Notes under the pieces: model-generated | Databases searched by the model: none | Told to the model about the DNA's origin: nothing | The model's input: the letters and a program-made list of their open reading frames with translations, nothing else | Shown here: positions 36,020 to 46,283 of the stretch, piece by piece | How the letters are laid out: each line of letters opens with the position of its first letter | How positions within the stretch are numbered: the stretch's first letter is position 1 | DNA from: Bryobacteraceae bacterium | GTDB lineage: Bacteria > Acidobacteriota > Terriglobia > Bryobacterales > Bryobacteraceae | Direction: 5' to 3' | NCBI GenBank assembly: GCA_947458745.1 | Contig: CANGYQ010000007.1 | Span: 62,001 to 126,000 of the forward strand | DNA: 64,000 nt | Position numbers and translations under genes: made by a program

Positions 36020-37228
36020 CTAGATGTTCACGTGAGCCAACGATTGTTCCAGTCGCGCATCGCCCTCGGGGACGAGCGAATGTTTCTTAAGCTGCCACCA
36101 GAAGGCAAAGGCATACGTGGAGGCCACCGCCAGCCAAGCCACCGCATCCAGCCAGTGCGGCCGGACGCCCTCCTTATCGAAGTTCGGCATGACCATCCAA
36201 TACAGGTCGATGTAGCAGATCACCAGGATCCACAGGGCGGCCGCCAGCAATGCGCCCAGGTTCCGCTTGACGCGACGCTGGATCAGGAAGAAGAACGGCA
36301 CAATGAAGTGCCCAAACAGCAGCAAGCCGCTCACAAACTTCCAGCTCCCCACCAAACGCTTGGTGTAGAAGACGGTCTCTTCCGCCAGATTGGCATACCA
36401 GATCAGCATGTACTGCGAGAAAGCAATGTAGGCCCAGAACACGGTCAGCGCGAACATCCACTTACCGAGATCATGGTAGTGTTCCAGGTGAATCGATTGC
36501 GCTAGAATGCCGTGCCGACGAAGCCAGAGGCAGATCACCGTCACCGTGGCAATACAGGCCAAGCCACCGCCGGCATAAACGTAGATCCCGAAGATAGTCG
36601 AATACCAGTGCGGATTCAACGACATGATCCAGTCAAAAGCCGCCGTGGAGACGCTCAGGAAAACAAGCAGCAAACCAGGTGCGGACCACGCGGAAGTGCT
36701 GTCCATATGCTTGACAGACTTCGTCTTGTCCTGGGCGGTTGAGTTCGTGTAGATCCGAATGGCCATCACCGACCAGATCAGAACATAGACGAACGCCCGG
36801 ATGACAAACGCTTCCGGATTTAACCACCCCGCCTTGCCCAACAGGATCTTGTCGTGAGCCACATGCTCACTGTGGGACCACTCATACAGGTGATGAATTC
36901 CGCCCAGAATCGGCAGTACCAATACCGCGGCCAAGGGGATCGTGACCATGATGGTCTCAAATATTCGGCGCACCGTAACGCTCCAGGCGGAGCCCGTCAG
37001 GTACATCACCATGACAAAGAACAGGCATCCCAGGGCAATCAGTGTGACATCCAAAAAACCCACCAGATAAGACCGGAAGAACCGCTCGGAATCCTGGAAA
37101 AAACCCGCCGCGCAACCCGCCCAACCCAGCAACATCAGGAAGGCGATGACATTGCGGACCCGGGTCCACACAGCCTCATCCAGACGCCAGGATTCCCGCG
37201 TGTGCTCTATAGTGGCGTATTCAATCAT
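36020..37228 (-). CDS. actF: Alternative complex III membrane subunit ActF (NrfD/PsrC-like)
   Basis: This 402-residue polytopic protein (about ten spans) is a quinone-interacting NrfD/PsrC-like subunit of alternative complex III, paired with ActC. It has the pattern of PsrC-like proteins (TGSAWSVTVRRIFETIM, FSQYMLIWYANLAEETVFY, HFIVPFFFLI). ActF and ActC are paralogous. It overlaps actE by four bases. Confidence 0.88.
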   Translation of the reverse strand: MIEYATIEHTRESWRLDEAVWTRVRNVIAFLMLLGWAGCAAGFFQDSERFFRSYLVGFLDVTLIALGCLFFVMVMYLTGSAWSVTVRRIFETIMVTIPLAAVLVLPILGGIHHLYEWSHSEHVAHDKILLGKAGWLNPEAFVIRAFVYVLIWSVMAIRIYTNSTAQDKTKSVKHMDSTSAWSAPGLLLVFLSVSTAAFDWIMSLNPHWYSTIFGIYVYAGGGLACIATVTVICLWLRRHGILAQSIHLEHYHDLGKWMFALTVFWAYIAFSQYMLIWYANLAEETVFYTKRLVGSWKFVSGLLLFGHFIVPFFFLIQRRVKRNLGALLAAALWILVICYIDLYWMVMPNFDKEGVRPHWLDAVAWLAVASTYAFAFWWQLKKHSLVPEGDARLEQSLAHVNI

Positions 37229-37833
37229 CGAAGTTCGCTCCGCAATTCAGTCGGCACATCCTCAACCGTACCCAGCGTCGACCGCTGCAATGCCCGGACG
37301 TAGGCCACAATCGCCCAGCGATCCCGCTCCACGATCTGGAAGCGGTAACCCGGCATCGACCGGCGGCCATGGGAGATCACGTTATACAGTTCACCGTCAT
37401 TGCTTCCCAGAATTCGCGGATCCATCAAATTGGTCGGAATCCAACCGGCCGCCTTCTTGGGGACAATCCCCCCGCCCTGACCCGTCCGGTCATGGCACGG
37501 CGCGCAGTAAGTATTGAAGCGGCGCTGGCCTTGCTTCAAAAGCTCGGGCGTCACCTCCACCGGATTCTTGCCCGTGTACTGCCCGTTCTCCAGGCCCGTA
37601 GAGAAGATGGCGTCTTCCTTCAGGTGGCCCACCGCGACGGTGCCCGCAACCGGCGGCCGATTGGAACGACCGTCCGCAAAAAGCGAGGTACCGGACTGCG
37701 CCTTAAACTTTTCCTGGCGGTCCATGTCCGGCCAGACTTCAATAGGGGGCACGCGCTGCGGGCCGGAACAGCCAGCCAACAGGACCGCCGCCATCAGGAG
37801 TGCCGCTTGCGGCGTGAAGCGTGTGAGGCTCAT
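37225..37833 (-). CDS. actE: Alternative complex III cytochrome c lipoprotein ActE
   Basis: This 202-residue protein has a signal peptide and lipobox (VLLAGC) and one monohaem cytochrome c domain: CAPCH near residue 110 and a Met ligand in SMPGYRF. ActE is the monohaem cytochrome c subunit of alternative complex III and can pass electrons to the oxidase. The start MSLTRF at 37833 overlaps the actD stop by four bases. Confidence 0.9.
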   Translation of the reverse strand: MSLTRFTPQAALLMAAVLLAGCSGPQRVPPIEVWPDMDRQEKFKAQSGTSLFADGRSNRPPVAGTVAVGHLKEDAIFSTGLENGQYTGKNPVEVTPELLKQGQRRFNTYCAPCHDRTGQGGGIVPKKAAGWIPTNLMDPRILGSNDGELYNVISHGRRSMPGYRFQIVERDRWAIVAYVRALQRSTLGTVEDVPTELRSELR

Positions 37834-38429
37834 TCTTCCACCATCTCCACCGTTACGGGATCTAATTCCTGGAGCAGCCGCGTGCACTCGGTGGCATCAA
37901 ACTTGGGGTCAGCTTTCTCGATCACCAAGACGAACTGGTCGTCGGTGATGCGGTCCGCATGACGGAAATTGAAGATCGGGTGGTATAGCTGCGGGAGTCC
38001 GTTCAGGGCGAACATCCCAAATACGGCCCCGAAGGCCGACAGCAGCACCGTCAACTCGAAGGTGATCGGGATCGACGGCTCGAAAGAGAACAGTGGCTTG
38101 CCACCGATCACTAACGGATAGGCGCCCAGGCCCGTCCAGTAGGGGAACAGCAGCGGATCGCCAGAGCCGGTCCAGGCAATCAAGGTCAGTGCCGCCGTCG
38201 CCCCAAGCGCGCCGCAGCAGATCACGATGCGGCCCAGATGAGAATGCGGGATACCCAGAACATCGTCAATCCCGTGAATCGGGAACGGCGTGTACGCCTC
38301 CACTTTCGTGAACCCGCTCTTGCGGACGGCTTTCGCCGCCTTTAGCAGTTTGTCGGGACTCTCGAAAGCCGCGGCGACACCATGCAGCTCCTTCAGTTCC
38401 AATGCGGCGGGCAAGGATGAGTTTTCCAT
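37830..38429 (-). CDS. actD: Alternative complex III subunit ActD (DUF3341)
   Basis: This 199-residue membrane protein (two spans) of the DUF3341 family has LHGVAAAFESPDKLLKAAKAV, VEAYTPFPIHGIDDVLGIPHS and the C-terminal DDQFVLVIEKADPKFD. It is a subunit with no redox centre. The ATG at 38429 is preferred over that at 38438, because a GAGGAG lies 10 bases before it but only 1 base before the other. The gap to actC is 19 bases. Confidence 0.9.
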   Translation of the reverse strand: MENSSLPAALELKELHGVAAAFESPDKLLKAAKAVRKSGFTKVEAYTPFPIHGIDDVLGIPHSHLGRIVICCGALGATAALTLIAWTGSGDPLLFPYWTGLGAYPLVIGGKPLFSFEPSIPITFELTVLLSAFGAVFGMFALNGLPQLYHPIFNFRHADRITDDQFVLVIEKADPKFDATECTRLLQELDPVTVEMVEE

Positions 38430-38448
38430 TCGCTCCATGCTCCTCGGA

Positions 38449-39855
38449 TTAATGATGGGCCCCGTGGCCGTGCTTGGTGACATGGTCCTCTTGGGCCAGC
38501 ACACCCTTCACTTCACTGATGGCGATCACCGGCAGGAAGCGGATAAACAACAGGAACAGCGTCATGAACAAGCCCATCGTCCCGATGAACGTCAGGATGT
38601 CCACATAGGTTGGACGGAAGTAACCCCAGCTGGAGGGGAGGAAGTCTCGATGCAGCGAAGTCACAATGATCACGAAGCGCTCAAACCACATGCCGATGTT
38701 GATGAAGATGGAGGCGACAAACATGATCGGCACACTCGTCCGGCACTTCTTGAACCAGAAGATTTGCGGCGTAATCACGTTGCAGCTGACCATCGCCCAA
38801 TAGGACCACCAATACGGTCCCAATGCGCGATTGGCGAAGGCGAACTGCTCGTACGGATTACCGGAGTACCAGGCGATGAACAACTCCGTTCCGTAGGCAT
38901 AGCCGACAATCATGCTGGTCGCCAACATGACCTTGCACATGTTCTCCAAATGCTTGGTCGTAATCAGGTGCTGCAACTGGAGCGACCAGCGGGCCACCGT
39001 CATCAGCGTCACCACCATCGCAAAGCCGGAGAAGATGGCGCCCGCGACGAAGTACGGAGGGAAGATCGTCGTGTGCCAACCCGGGATCAGCGACACCGCA
39101 AAGTCGAACGACACGATAGTATGGACCGAGAGTACCAGCGGGGTCGAGAGGCCAGCCAAAATGAGGTAAGCCATTTCATAGTGGCGCCAGTGGCGGGCCG
39201 ACCCGCGCCAGCCCAGCGAAGCGAAGCCCAGCACGTAGGCGCGCACTCCGGTCGCCCGGTCACGCAACGTGGCCAAATCCGGAACAAGCCCGACAAACCA
39301 GAACAGCGCCGACACCGTCCCGTAAGTGGACACGGCGAACACGTCCCACTCCAGCGGCGAACGGAAGTTCTGCCACATATTGAGATCGGTGTTGGGTAGC
39401 GGGAACAGCCAGTAGATGGCACGCCACGGGCGACCGGTGTGGAACAGCGGGTACTGGGCCGCACAAGCCACAGCGAACAAAGTCATCGCTTCGGCGGCGC
39501 GGTTGATCGAGGTGCGCCACTTCTGGCGGAACAAAAACAAAATAGCCGAGATCAAGGTACCGGCGTGGCCGATACCGATCCACCAGACAAAGTTCGTGAT
39601 GTCCCAAGCCCAGCCGATCGGTGAGTTGTTGCCCCAGACACCGATACCGGTGATCACCAGGTAGCCCAACATGGCAAACATCATGCCCGCGATGGCCACC
39701 GAGGGCAGAAAAGCCATCCACCACTGGATGGGCGTGCCCTTTTCGACGATCCGGCTGATGTCTTCCGTCAGCGAGCGATAGGTTGAGTTACCCTGGACCA
39801 GGCGCGGAGTCACCTCGTCCAGCATTTCGGGAGATTTAATTGCCAGATCAGCCAT
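38449..39855 (-). CDS. actC: Alternative complex III membrane subunit ActC (NrfD family)
   Basis: This 468-residue NrfD-like protein has about ten spans and would host the quinol-binding site and proton pathway with ActF. Family features are [15 protein letters not shown]-like loops, [33 protein letters not shown] and [13 protein letters not shown]. The start MADLAIKSP at 39855 is used; the actB stop lies 8 bases inside this gene. A C-terminal His-rich tail (HGHGAHH) is present. Confidence 0.92.
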   Translation of the reverse strand: MADLAIKSPEMLDEVTPRLVQGNSTYRSLTEDISRIVEKGTPIQWWMAFLPSVAIAGMMFAMLGYLVITGIGVWGNNSPIGWAWDITNFVWWIGIGHAGTLISAILFLFRQKWRTSINRAAEAMTLFAVACAAQYPLFHTGRPWRAIYWLFPLPNTDLNMWQNFRSPLEWDVFAVSTYGTVSALFWFVGLVPDLATLRDRATGVRAYVLGFASLGWRGSARHWRHYEMAYLILAGLSTPLVLSVHTIVSFDFAVSLIPGWHTTIFPPYFVAGAIFSGFAMVVTLMTVARWSLQLQHLITTKHLENMCKVMLATSMIVGYAYGTELFIAWYSGNPYEQFAFANRALGPYWWSYWAMVSCNVITPQIFWFKKCRTSVPIMFVASIFINIGMWFERFVIIVTSLHRDFLPSSWGYFRPTYVDILTFIGTMGLFMTLFLLFIRFLPVIAISEVKGVLAQEDHVTKHGHGAHH

Positions 39856-42841
39856 GATGTTCCTTCGGTGCACCAGCGGTTTCGCCGGAAAGCTCCGGAT
39901 TGGGATTGCGCAGCTTTGCCAGGAAAGTGGTCCGGGGCCGCGTATTCAGGTCGGGAAGCAGAGCGTAGTTGCGGCTCTGCTTCTTCAAAAGAGAGACTTT
40001 CGATTCCGGATCGTTGACGTTACCAAACACGATCGCCTCGGCCGGGCAGGCCTGCTGGCAGGCGGTGACAACCTCACCATCCCGAATCGGACGGCGGCCT
40101 TCCAGCTTGGCCTGGATGCGCTTCTCCTGGATGCGCTGCACGCAGTAGGTGCACTTCTCCATGACGCCGCGCATGCGGACGGTGACGTCCGGGTTGGAAG
40201 CCAACTTTTCCACTTCGGTCATCGTCTTGTGGTAGTTCAAGAAGTTGAACCGGCGGACCTTATAGGGGCAGTTGTTCGCGCAGTAACGGGTGCCGACACA
40301 GCGGTTGTACGCCATGTCGTTTAACCCTTCCGGCGAATGTACCGTCGCCGCCACCGGGCAGACCGATTCGCACGGCGCCGCTTCGCACTGCTGGCAGTTC
40401 AGCGGCTGCATCACCGCTTGCGGGTCATCTTCGGAGCCCGTGTAGTACCGGTCCATGCGGATCCAGTGCATCTCGCGGCCATTGCCCACCTGCACCTTGC
40501 CCACCACCGGAATGTTGTTTTCCGCAACACAAGCCACCACGCAGGCATTGCAGCCGATGCAGGTGGCGAGATCGATCGACATGCCCCACTGGTAGCCCTT
40601 GGAGTAGTCATGAACACCGTAGATCGATTCGTCCGGCGCTTCCACCGTTTCCGGCGCAAAGTGCGGCTCGCGACGCCAGAACTCCAGCGTGCCTTCCAGA
40701 ACGATGGGACGTTTGTGCCCCGTCAGCGGCTCCACCATCGAATGGTGTTCCTGGGTCGTGATCAGCTTGTAGGTGCCACTACCCTTGGCCACCGTCACTT
40801 CGCCAAAACCCAGCTTGGCAGTGGAACGGAGAGGATAGGCATTAAAGCCCGCGCCCTTGCCGACACGGCCCACTTCAGTCCGGCCATAACCCAGCGCAAT
40901 ACTGATGGAGTTATCAGCTTGGCCCGGCTGCGTCATGGCGGCGATCTCGATCGTCTTACCAGCGCTCGTGAGCTTGATCAGGTCGCCATCCACGACGCCC
41001 AACTGCTTGGCCGTCGCCACTGACATCATCGCCGCGTTATCCCAGACCAGCTTGGTCATCGGATCCGGCGCTTCCTGTAGCCAGGCGTTGTTCGCAAACC
41101 GGCCGTCGTAGATCGAGGCATCCGGCACGAACACCACCTCCACACCGGCAACCTTGGGGGCCGCCGCCGGAAGTTGAACCTTCTTCACGTCCACCGCCGG
41201 CTTCACTTCAACCGGCTTAGCGGCGGCAGCAATCACGCCATCATGCAGCGCCTTGCGCCAGGCCGCTTCCTTGTCGCCAGCAAACTGCTTTAGCCAAGCA
41301 GCTCGGACAATCTCGTATCCCTTGGGAGCTTTGTCGCCCGCCAGTTGAGCCGTCAATTCCAGAGCCGACCGGCCACCGTAGAGGGGTGCGATCAAAGGCT
41401 GCTGAACCGAGGCCGTGCCGTCGGCTGAAACCGCGTCACCCCAGGCTTCCAGATAATGCGCTTCCGGCAGATGCCACTTGGCGGCCACCGCCGTCTCATC
41501 CACCTCGAGACCCAGGTGCACCGAGACCGGCACCTTCTTCATCGCAGCCGCGAAATCAAGGTCAGCCGGGGCCGTGAATACCGGGTTGGCATTGCCGAGC
41601 ACGACCAGCGTAGTCACCTTGCCCGCACTCAGGTCCGCCGCCAGCGCCTTCAAGGCGGCCGTCTGGGAGGTCCAGTTGCTGGCTGTCAGGGTTACCGTCT
41701 GGCCCACATTGCCCAACGCCACATTGATCATCAGCGCCAGTGCATGAACCCGCGCCGGTTGCCGAGGGCCCGCCACGACGATCGACTTGCCACCGTTCGC
41801 CTTCAGGTCCCGCACCATCGCCATCAGCGTCTTCTGCGCCTTGTCCGCCGCACCACCCAGCACAGACAGATCCGCCACCACGCCCAGTTCGCGAGCGAGC
41901 GCACCCGCAAAGGCATCCACGTCCGCTGAGCGGGTCCGGACCCGGTGATCCGCCATCGCGCCGGTCAGCGAGAACTGGCTTTCCACCACGTACAGCCGAT
42001 TCATCGAATCGGATTCCTTGCTCACGCGGCGCTTCTTGGAAAACTGCTTGATCGCCAGGGGCGTCTTTGAATCGCCACCCAGGAAATCAGCGTCCAGGGA
42101 AACCACCACATCGGCCTTGTCGTAGTGGTAGTGCACATTGTGCGCCTTACCAAACACCACGGCTGAGCCTTCGTAGGCGTTGTCGTCGTTGATCGGGTCG
42201 TAGCTCACCCAAACCGACTTGGGGAACTTGGCGGCCAAAGCAGCGCCGCGATCAGCCAGCGCCGGAGAAACCACTTTCTCGCTGACAATCCGCAGACCTT
42301 CACCCTGGCCCAGCTTGTCGGCCGTGAACTGGGTGGCCGCAAAAGCATCCCAATCAGACCACTTGGCCGGCTTGCCGTCGCGCAGCACTTGCTGCGACCG
42401 GTCCGGATCATACAACCCCAGCACGGAGGCTTGCGCAAACGCACCCACCGCACCCAGCGATTGCGGGTGGGCGGCGTGCCCTTCAATCTTGGTCGGACGG
42501 CCGTCGTGCGCCTCCACCGTCAAGCCCATCACCTGACCACCCAGCGTGTAGGCTGTATTGTACAGGAACGGCTTGCCGGGGACCAGGTCCTCGACGCCCT
42601 TGGCCAGCGGCAGAATCTTGTCTTCCGGGCGCCGGCAGGCCGACAGGCCGGCCAAGCCGAAAGAGGCCGCCATCAGTTTCAGGACATTGCGGCGGCTTTC
42701 GCCTTCAAACAATTCCGAGCCACCCGGGAACTCTTGCGAGACCCAGTCACGGAACTGCGAAGTGCCCGATAATTCCTGCAGGCTACGCCAGTATTGGGGC
42801 CCCGATTTAGGAGCCATCTTGGTAATGTTAACCAAACTCAT
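39848..42841 (-). CDS. actB: Alternative complex III ActB: molybdopterin-oxidoreductase-like plus ferredoxin fusion
   Basis: This 997-residue peripheral subunit fuses a molybdopterin-oxidoreductase-like half (about 1-730) to a four-cluster ferredoxin half (about 750-950). The first half has no cofactor-binding Cys motif, consistent with ActB lacking the pterin. The second half has four Cys groups, including [35 protein letters not shown] and CTYC with CQQACP. A twin-arginine motif ([14 protein letters not shown]) lies near residue 50, after a long N-terminal extension. The start overlaps the actA stop by four bases. Confidence 0.94.
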   Translation of the reverse strand: MSLVNITKMAPKSGPQYWRSLQELSGTSQFRDWVSQEFPGGSELFEGESRRNVLKLMAASFGLAGLSACRRPEDKILPLAKGVEDLVPGKPFLYNTAYTLGGQVMGLTVEAHDGRPTKIEGHAAHPQSLGAVGAFAQASVLGLYDPDRSQQVLRDGKPAKWSDWDAFAATQFTADKLGQGEGLRIVSEKVVSPALADRGAALAAKFPKSVWVSYDPINDDNAYEGSAVVFGKAHNVHYHYDKADVVVSLDADFLGGDSKTPLAIKQFSKKRRVSKESDSMNRLYVVESQFSLTGAMADHRVRTRSADVDAFAGALARELGVVADLSVLGGAADKAQKTLMAMVRDLKANGGKSIVVAGPRQPARVHALALMINVALGNVGQTVTLTASNWTSQTAALKALAADLSAGKVTTLVVLGNANPVFTAPADLDFAAAMKKVPVSVHLGLEVDETAVAAKWHLPEAHYLEAWGDAVSADGTASVQQPLIAPLYGGRSALELTAQLAGDKAPKGYEIVRAAWLKQFAGDKEAAWRKALHDGVIAAAAKPVEVKPAVDVKKVQLPAAAPKVAGVEVVFVPDASIYDGRFANNAWLQEAPDPMTKLVWDNAAMMSVATAKQLGVVDGDLIKLTSAGKTIEIAAMTQPGQADNSISIALGYGRTEVGRVGKGAGFNAYPLRSTAKLGFGEVTVAKGSGTYKLITTQEHHSMVEPLTGHKRPIVLEGTLEFWRREPHFAPETVEAPDESIYGVHDYSKGYQWGMSIDLATCIGCNACVVACVAENNIPVVGKVQVGNGREMHWIRMDRYYTGSEDDPQAVMQPLNCQQCEAAPCESVCPVAATVHSPEGLNDMAYNRCVGTRYCANNCPYKVRRFNFLNYHKTMTEVEKLASNPDVTVRMRGVMEKCTYCVQRIQEKRIQAKLEGRRPIRDGEVVTACQQACPAEAIVFGNVNDPESKVSLLKKQSRNYALLPDLNTRPRTTFLAKLRNPNPELSGETAGAPKEHHG

Positions 42842-43482
42842 CGGTGACACCCCGAGCAATTGACGGGAGGAGCAATCTTTTTCTGGGCGATCAGTTCGCG
42901 GCCAATCTCTGCCGGATCACGATCCGGTGTCCACGCCAGATTCGTCACCAGTTCGGTGGGTCGAATCTTGGCCGCCGGGTTGCGGTGGCAGTCCACGCAC
43001 CAGCCCATCGACAGGGGTTGCACCTGCTTCACTTCAATCATCTGGTCCACGCGGCCATGGCAGGAGACGCAGCTGACGCCGGCATTCACGTGCGCCGAGT
43101 GGTTAAAGAACACATAGTCCGGAACCTTGTGGATCTTCACCCATTCCACCGGCTGGCCGGTCTTGTAGCTGGCGCGGACCGGAGCCAACAGCGGACTTTC
43201 GGGCTTCACCCGGACATGGCAGTTCATGCAAGTCTCGGTGGGAGGCACCGCCGCATGGGCCGCCTTTTCCACTGTATTGTGACAGTAGTAGCAATCCATG
43301 CCCAGATTGCCCGCGTGCAGCTTGTGGCTGTACGGGACAGGCTGGTGAGGCTGGTAACCGACATCGATCACCAATGGATGGGAAAAATAGGCATAAGCCG
43401 CGGCGCCAGACAAGACGCCTACAGCAAGTAGCGCAGTGGCAGCCCGCGCGATCAGGTCATGTTGCCGTGTAAAGAGGGGCAT
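42838..43482 (-). CDS. actA: Alternative complex III pentahaem cytochrome c ActA
   Basis: This 214-residue protein has an N-terminal membrane anchor (about 10-34) and five CxxCH sites: CYYCH, CMNCH, CVSCH, CVDCH and CSGCH. This is the pentahaem cytochrome subunit ActA, which takes electrons from the ferredoxin subunit. It is the first gene of the long respiratory operon. No clear ribosome binding site precedes the ATG at 43482. The 108-base divergent region to the histidine kinase holds its promoter. Confidence 0.93.
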   Translation of the reverse strand: MPLFTRQHDLIARAATALLAVGVLSGAAAYAYFSHPLVIDVGYQPHQPVPYSHKLHAGNLGMDCYYCHNTVEKAAHAAVPPTETCMNCHVRVKPESPLLAPVRASYKTGQPVEWVKIHKVPDYVFFNHSAHVNAGVSCVSCHGRVDQMIEVKQVQPLSMGWCVDCHRNPAAKIRPTELVTNLAWTPDRDPAEIGRELIAQKKIAPPVNCSGCHR

Positions 43483-43528
43483 TGATTCGAAGCACGCACT
43501 TTCGTCGACTCAGAAACCTGGAAGAGTG

Positions 43529-43538
43529 GTCGGACGAC
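43529..43538. promoter_or_regulatory. Palindrome in the divergent promoter of the respiratory operon
   Basis: GTCGGACGAC is a perfect palindrome (GTCG-GA-CGAC) lying between the divergent histidine kinase and act genes. It is a candidate operator, for example for the XRE-type response regulator. No other copy was found by eye, so the function is a guess. Confidence 0.3.
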
Positions 43539-43590
43539 TGTCTATTTTTCTACCATGGCCGTAGAATTTCCGCAATAGGAGAAATTTTTC

Positions 43591-45036
43591 TTGTCTGACC
43601 GCAATTCCGCTACGGCCTACCGCTTCCTCACGGCTCCGCGAGTCCGTTGGAGCCTGCCCAAGCCACCCACCGAACGCCCGGGCCCGTTGGGGCGCTTGTT
43701 CGGCGATTTGAAGGTTCGCCCTAAGTTGATGATTTTGCACAACTTATTCTTTCTGCTCCTGGGAGCGAGCGTCTATTTGTCCCTGATTCCGCTGTTTGAA
43801 CAGCGGGTCGCGACGGCCAAGGCTCGCGAGGTTTCTCTTCTCACGAAGCTCTTCCTCCAGGACCGCGTTGTCTTCCAGGTCTCCGGGATGGAGCTATACG
43901 ATTATCGGGAGGGTTCGCCCCTGGCGTTAGGGATTCCTCCGAAAATTATCAATTGGCTGGAGTTACACCCCGGCCAGGTGTACAACGACGACGCGCAGGA
44001 TGCGCTATTCCGGTTGATGCCCGCTTCCGGTCTTTTTCGCCGGGTCAGTGTACCGAACGTGTTCTATGACGGCGTCGTCGAGCGGGCCAAGATCACCATT
44101 TTCCTGGTGCTGGGAATTCTCTATACGCTGGCCATCGCCGTGCTGGAGCTGGTGATCATGCCCCGCTATGTCTATGGACCCATTCAGCATTTCCTGGATG
44201 CCGACGCGGCGGTGCAGGCCGGGCGGCGCGAAGACGAACTGATCCCCGACAAAATGATCATGGGCGACGAAATCGGCCGCATCATGAAGAGCCGCAACGC
44301 GGCCGTGGCTAATTTGCGGGCCCAGGAAGAGGCCCTGGAAACCGCCCGGCGATCGCTGGAAGAGCAGGACCGGCTGGCCAGCCTAGGCCTGCTGTCAGCC
44401 TCGGTGGCCCACGAGATGAATACGCCCCTGGCCGTGCTGCTGGGGTCGATCGAGAAACTGGAAGAAACCGAAAAGCGGGCCGCGGTGCAGGACCGGTTGG
44501 CCCGGATGAAACGCGTGGCCCAACGCTTGAAGAAGATCTCGGAAAGCCTGGTGGATTTTGCCCGGGTCCGCAAACAGGAAATGGAGCCGGTTTCGCTGCA
44601 TCCGCTCATTGAGGAAGCCTGGCAACTGGTTTCGATCGACGAGAAATCCGCTGAAGTTCACTTTCACAACCGCGTGGGGTTGGACGTCCGGGTGGTGGGC
44701 AACGCCGACCGGTTGATCCAGGTATTTGTGAACCTGCTGCGCAATTCCTTGAATGCCGTCAGCTCCGGCGGGTTGATTGAGACCATGGCCTCAACATCCG
44801 CCAACCTCGGCCATCGGGAAGTATCGATTAGAGTGGAAGATAATGGGCCAGGAATACCACCCGAAGTACTGCCCGAGATTTTTGAGGCGTTTGTGACCAC
44901 CCGACTGGACGCTCGCGGCACGGGATTGGGGTTGACGGTGGCCGAAGGGATCATCTCCCAGCACGGCGGCACCATCGCCGCATCCAACCGTCCCGGCGGC
45001 GGCGCGGCCCTAGTCGTGCGGCTGCCGGCCGCATGA
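43591..45036 (+). CDS. Membrane sensor histidine kinase
   Basis: This 481-residue kinase starts at a TTG preceded by AGGAGA. Two spans (about 47-69 and 167-190) bracket a periplasmic or extracytoplasmic sensor region of ~95 residues, which has no recognised domain. A HAMP-like linker follows, then the HisKA domain with VAHEMNTPLAVL (phospho-accepting His about 274) and the ATPase domain with NLLRNSLNAV, EDNGPGIPPE and GTGLGLTVAEGI. It phosphorylates the response regulator 84 bases downstream. It is divergent from the act/caa3 operon. Confidence 0.92.
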   Translation: MSDRNSATAYRFLTAPRVRWSLPKPPTERPGPLGRLFGDLKVRPKLMILHNLFFLLLGASVYLSLIPLFEQRVATAKAREVSLLTKLFLQDRVVFQVSGMELYDYREGSPLALGIPPKIINWLELHPGQVYNDDAQDALFRLMPASGLFRRVSVPNVFYDGVVERAKITIFLVLGILYTLAIAVLELVIMPRYVYGPIQHFLDADAAVQAGRREDELIPDKMIMGDEIGRIMKSRNAAVANLRAQEEALETARRSLEEQDRLASLGLLSASVAHEMNTPLAVLLGSIEKLEETEKRAAVQDRLARMKRVAQRLKKISESLVDFARVRKQEMEPVSLHPLIEEAWQLVSIDEKSAEVHFHNRVGLDVRVVGNADRLIQVFVNLLRNSLNAVSSGGLIETMASTSANLGHREVSIRVEDNGPGIPPEVLPEIFEAFVTTRLDARGTGLGLTVAEGIISQHGGTIAASNRPGGGAALVVRLPAA

Positions 45037-45106
45037 CTGGAAATGGCGAGCGCGGCTGCCGGCCGCATGATGAAAGGGATAGCGGACGCGGCTTCCCACC
45101 GCACGA
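45018..45106 (+). repeat. Decaying tandem repeat between kinase and regulator genes
   Basis: A 19-base unit (GCGGCTGCCGGCCGCATGA) at 45018-45036 recurs identically at 45052-45070, and with 16 of 19 matches at 45088-45106. The spacing is 34 and 36 bases. The first copy spans the end of the kinase gene, so the 3' end of the gene has been duplicated. Confidence 0.6.
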
Positions 45107-45119
45107 ACTGGAGGAGTTG

Positions 45120-45764
45120 ATGGCTAATACCGAAATCAATCCTGAGCTCATCGAAATCTCATCACTGCCGCCAGTGGATGTCGCCGTGCTCGATGACGAC
45201 CTCGACTTCCGCACCTACGTGGAAGACATCCTCCGCGACGAGGGCCCCTACGCGGTCCGTACCTACGCCCAGGCCGACCTGCTGCTGGAAGCTGAGAAGG
45301 CACCCGATATCGTCCTGCTGGACATGAAAATGGGCGAAGTGCGGGGCGACCGGGTGCTGGAGCAACTGCTCACTCGCTGGCCACAACTCTGCGTCATTGT
45401 TGTCACCGGATATCCGTCGCTGGAAGACATGCGCTCCACCTTCAAGCAGAAGGCGTTTGACTATCTGGCCAAGCCGTTCACCATCGCGCAGCTGCGGCAG
45501 ACCCTGAAGAATGCGCTGGAAGCCTTTGGCCTGGGCCGCACGCCGCAGGACCGGTTACGCGAAAAGCTCGGCCACCGCATCAAGATGATGCGCGTCGAAC
45601 GGGATTGGTCCTTAAAAGACCTGGCCAACTCCACCCGCCTGTCGGTCTCCCAAATCAGCTCGATCGAGCGGGGGACAAACCTGCCCTCCATCGAAAGCCT
45701 ACTGGCCATCTCCCGGGCGTTTGAGAAGAAGCCCAGCGATCTGCTGGCGTCGATTGAATTTTGA
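45120..45764 (+). CDS. Response regulator with a receiver domain and a C-terminal XRE-type HTH
   Basis: This 214-residue protein starts at the ATG at 45120, after GGAGGAG. An N-terminal tail precedes a receiver domain (about 20-135), with acidic residues in AVLDDDLDF, the phospho-Asp in DIVLLDMKMG (about 68), and VVTGYPS and LAKPF. The C-terminal 60 residues are an XRE/Cro helix-turn-helix: LKDLANSTRLSVSQISSIERG. Most response regulators end in winged-helix, LuxR, Fis or AraC domains, so the XRE output is unusual. It is the partner of the upstream kinase and may regulate the divergent respiratory operon. Confidence 0.9.
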   Translation: MANTEINPELIEISSLPPVDVAVLDDDLDFRTYVEDILRDEGPYAVRTYAQADLLLEAEKAPDIVLLDMKMGEVRGDRVLEQLLTRWPQLCVIVVTGYPSLEDMRSTFKQKAFDYLAKPFTIAQLRQTLKNALEAFGLGRTPQDRLREKLGHRIKMMRVERDWSLKDLANSTRLSVSQISSIERGTNLPSIESLLAISRAFEKKPSDLLASIEF

Positions 45765-45771
45765 GTCTCAC

Positions 45772-46071
45772 TCAAAGATCTGCACCGCCGCCATCGATCA
45801 ACGCCGCCTCCATGCTGAGGCCTAGTTCGGCCGCGGCTTGCTCAAAAGGAGTACCGGGGTTGTGCTTGAACCACTCGCGGGAGGCTTGGATATCACGGCG
45901 ATCTTCCTCGGTGACTGGTTCATCGTCGATGCTGGCGATCGCCAGGGCGCGGTCGAAAGGATCGAGCATCACTTCCAATAGCCCGACAACGGCAGACAGC
46001 TTCTCTGGAGCGAGGCGCTCAATCATACCGTGTGCCTGTTGCTTTCGTTGTTGAGTGAGCTTGGGGTTCAT
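45772..46071 (-). CDS. Small hypothetical protein, possibly antitoxin-like
   Basis: This 99-residue protein has no recognised domain. A basic N-terminal helix (PKLTQQRKQQAHGMIERL) is followed by EKLSAVVGLLEVMLDP, an acidic DDEPVTEEDRRDIQASREW and a C-terminal helix. Acidic EEDRR-type segments of this sort occur in antitoxins of unknown families, but no toxin gene accompanies it. Its stop lies 7 bases from the stop of the convergent response regulator gene. Function unknown. Confidence 0.6.
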   Translation of the reverse strand: MNPKLTQQRKQQAHGMIERLAPEKLSAVVGLLEVMLDPFDRALAIASIDDEPVTEEDRRDIQASREWFKHNPGTPFEQAAAELGLSMEAALIDGGGADL

Positions 46072-46230
46072 GGAGTGGCCATCCCCTCAGCGTTATGATT
46101 CTGCCATGACGGTAACGCCCTCAACCCGCTCAGCCTAGCTCCCGATAGCATCACGAACGCCCCTATAACTCCTCCCGGTCAATCTCTCCCGCGTCGCGTG
46201 TATGAGAAAGGGCACCGCCCAGAAAGCCAA

Positions 46231-46258
46231 AGAGCCTCTTCCCGAAGGAAGAAGCCCT
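46231..46258 (-). terminator. UUCG-loop terminator of the TonB-receptor gene
   Basis: On the minus strand AGGGCTTCTTCC and GGAAGAGGCTCT pair over 12 bp (with two G-U pairs) around a TTCG tetraloop. A T-rich tail (TTTGGCTTTCT) follows. It lies about 26 bases after the receptor stop. The rest of 46072-46283 shows no gene. Confidence 0.65.
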
Positions 46259-46283
46259 GGCCCACGACCCAAAGTTGCGGCAC

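Noticed and set aside
38290-39399. A long open frame (369 codons) on the plus strand opposite actC and actD
   Set aside because: It lies entirely antisense to two well-supported membrane protein genes, and its product is a low-complexity, charged sequence with no domain. GC-rich codon use on the real strand keeps the opposite frame open.
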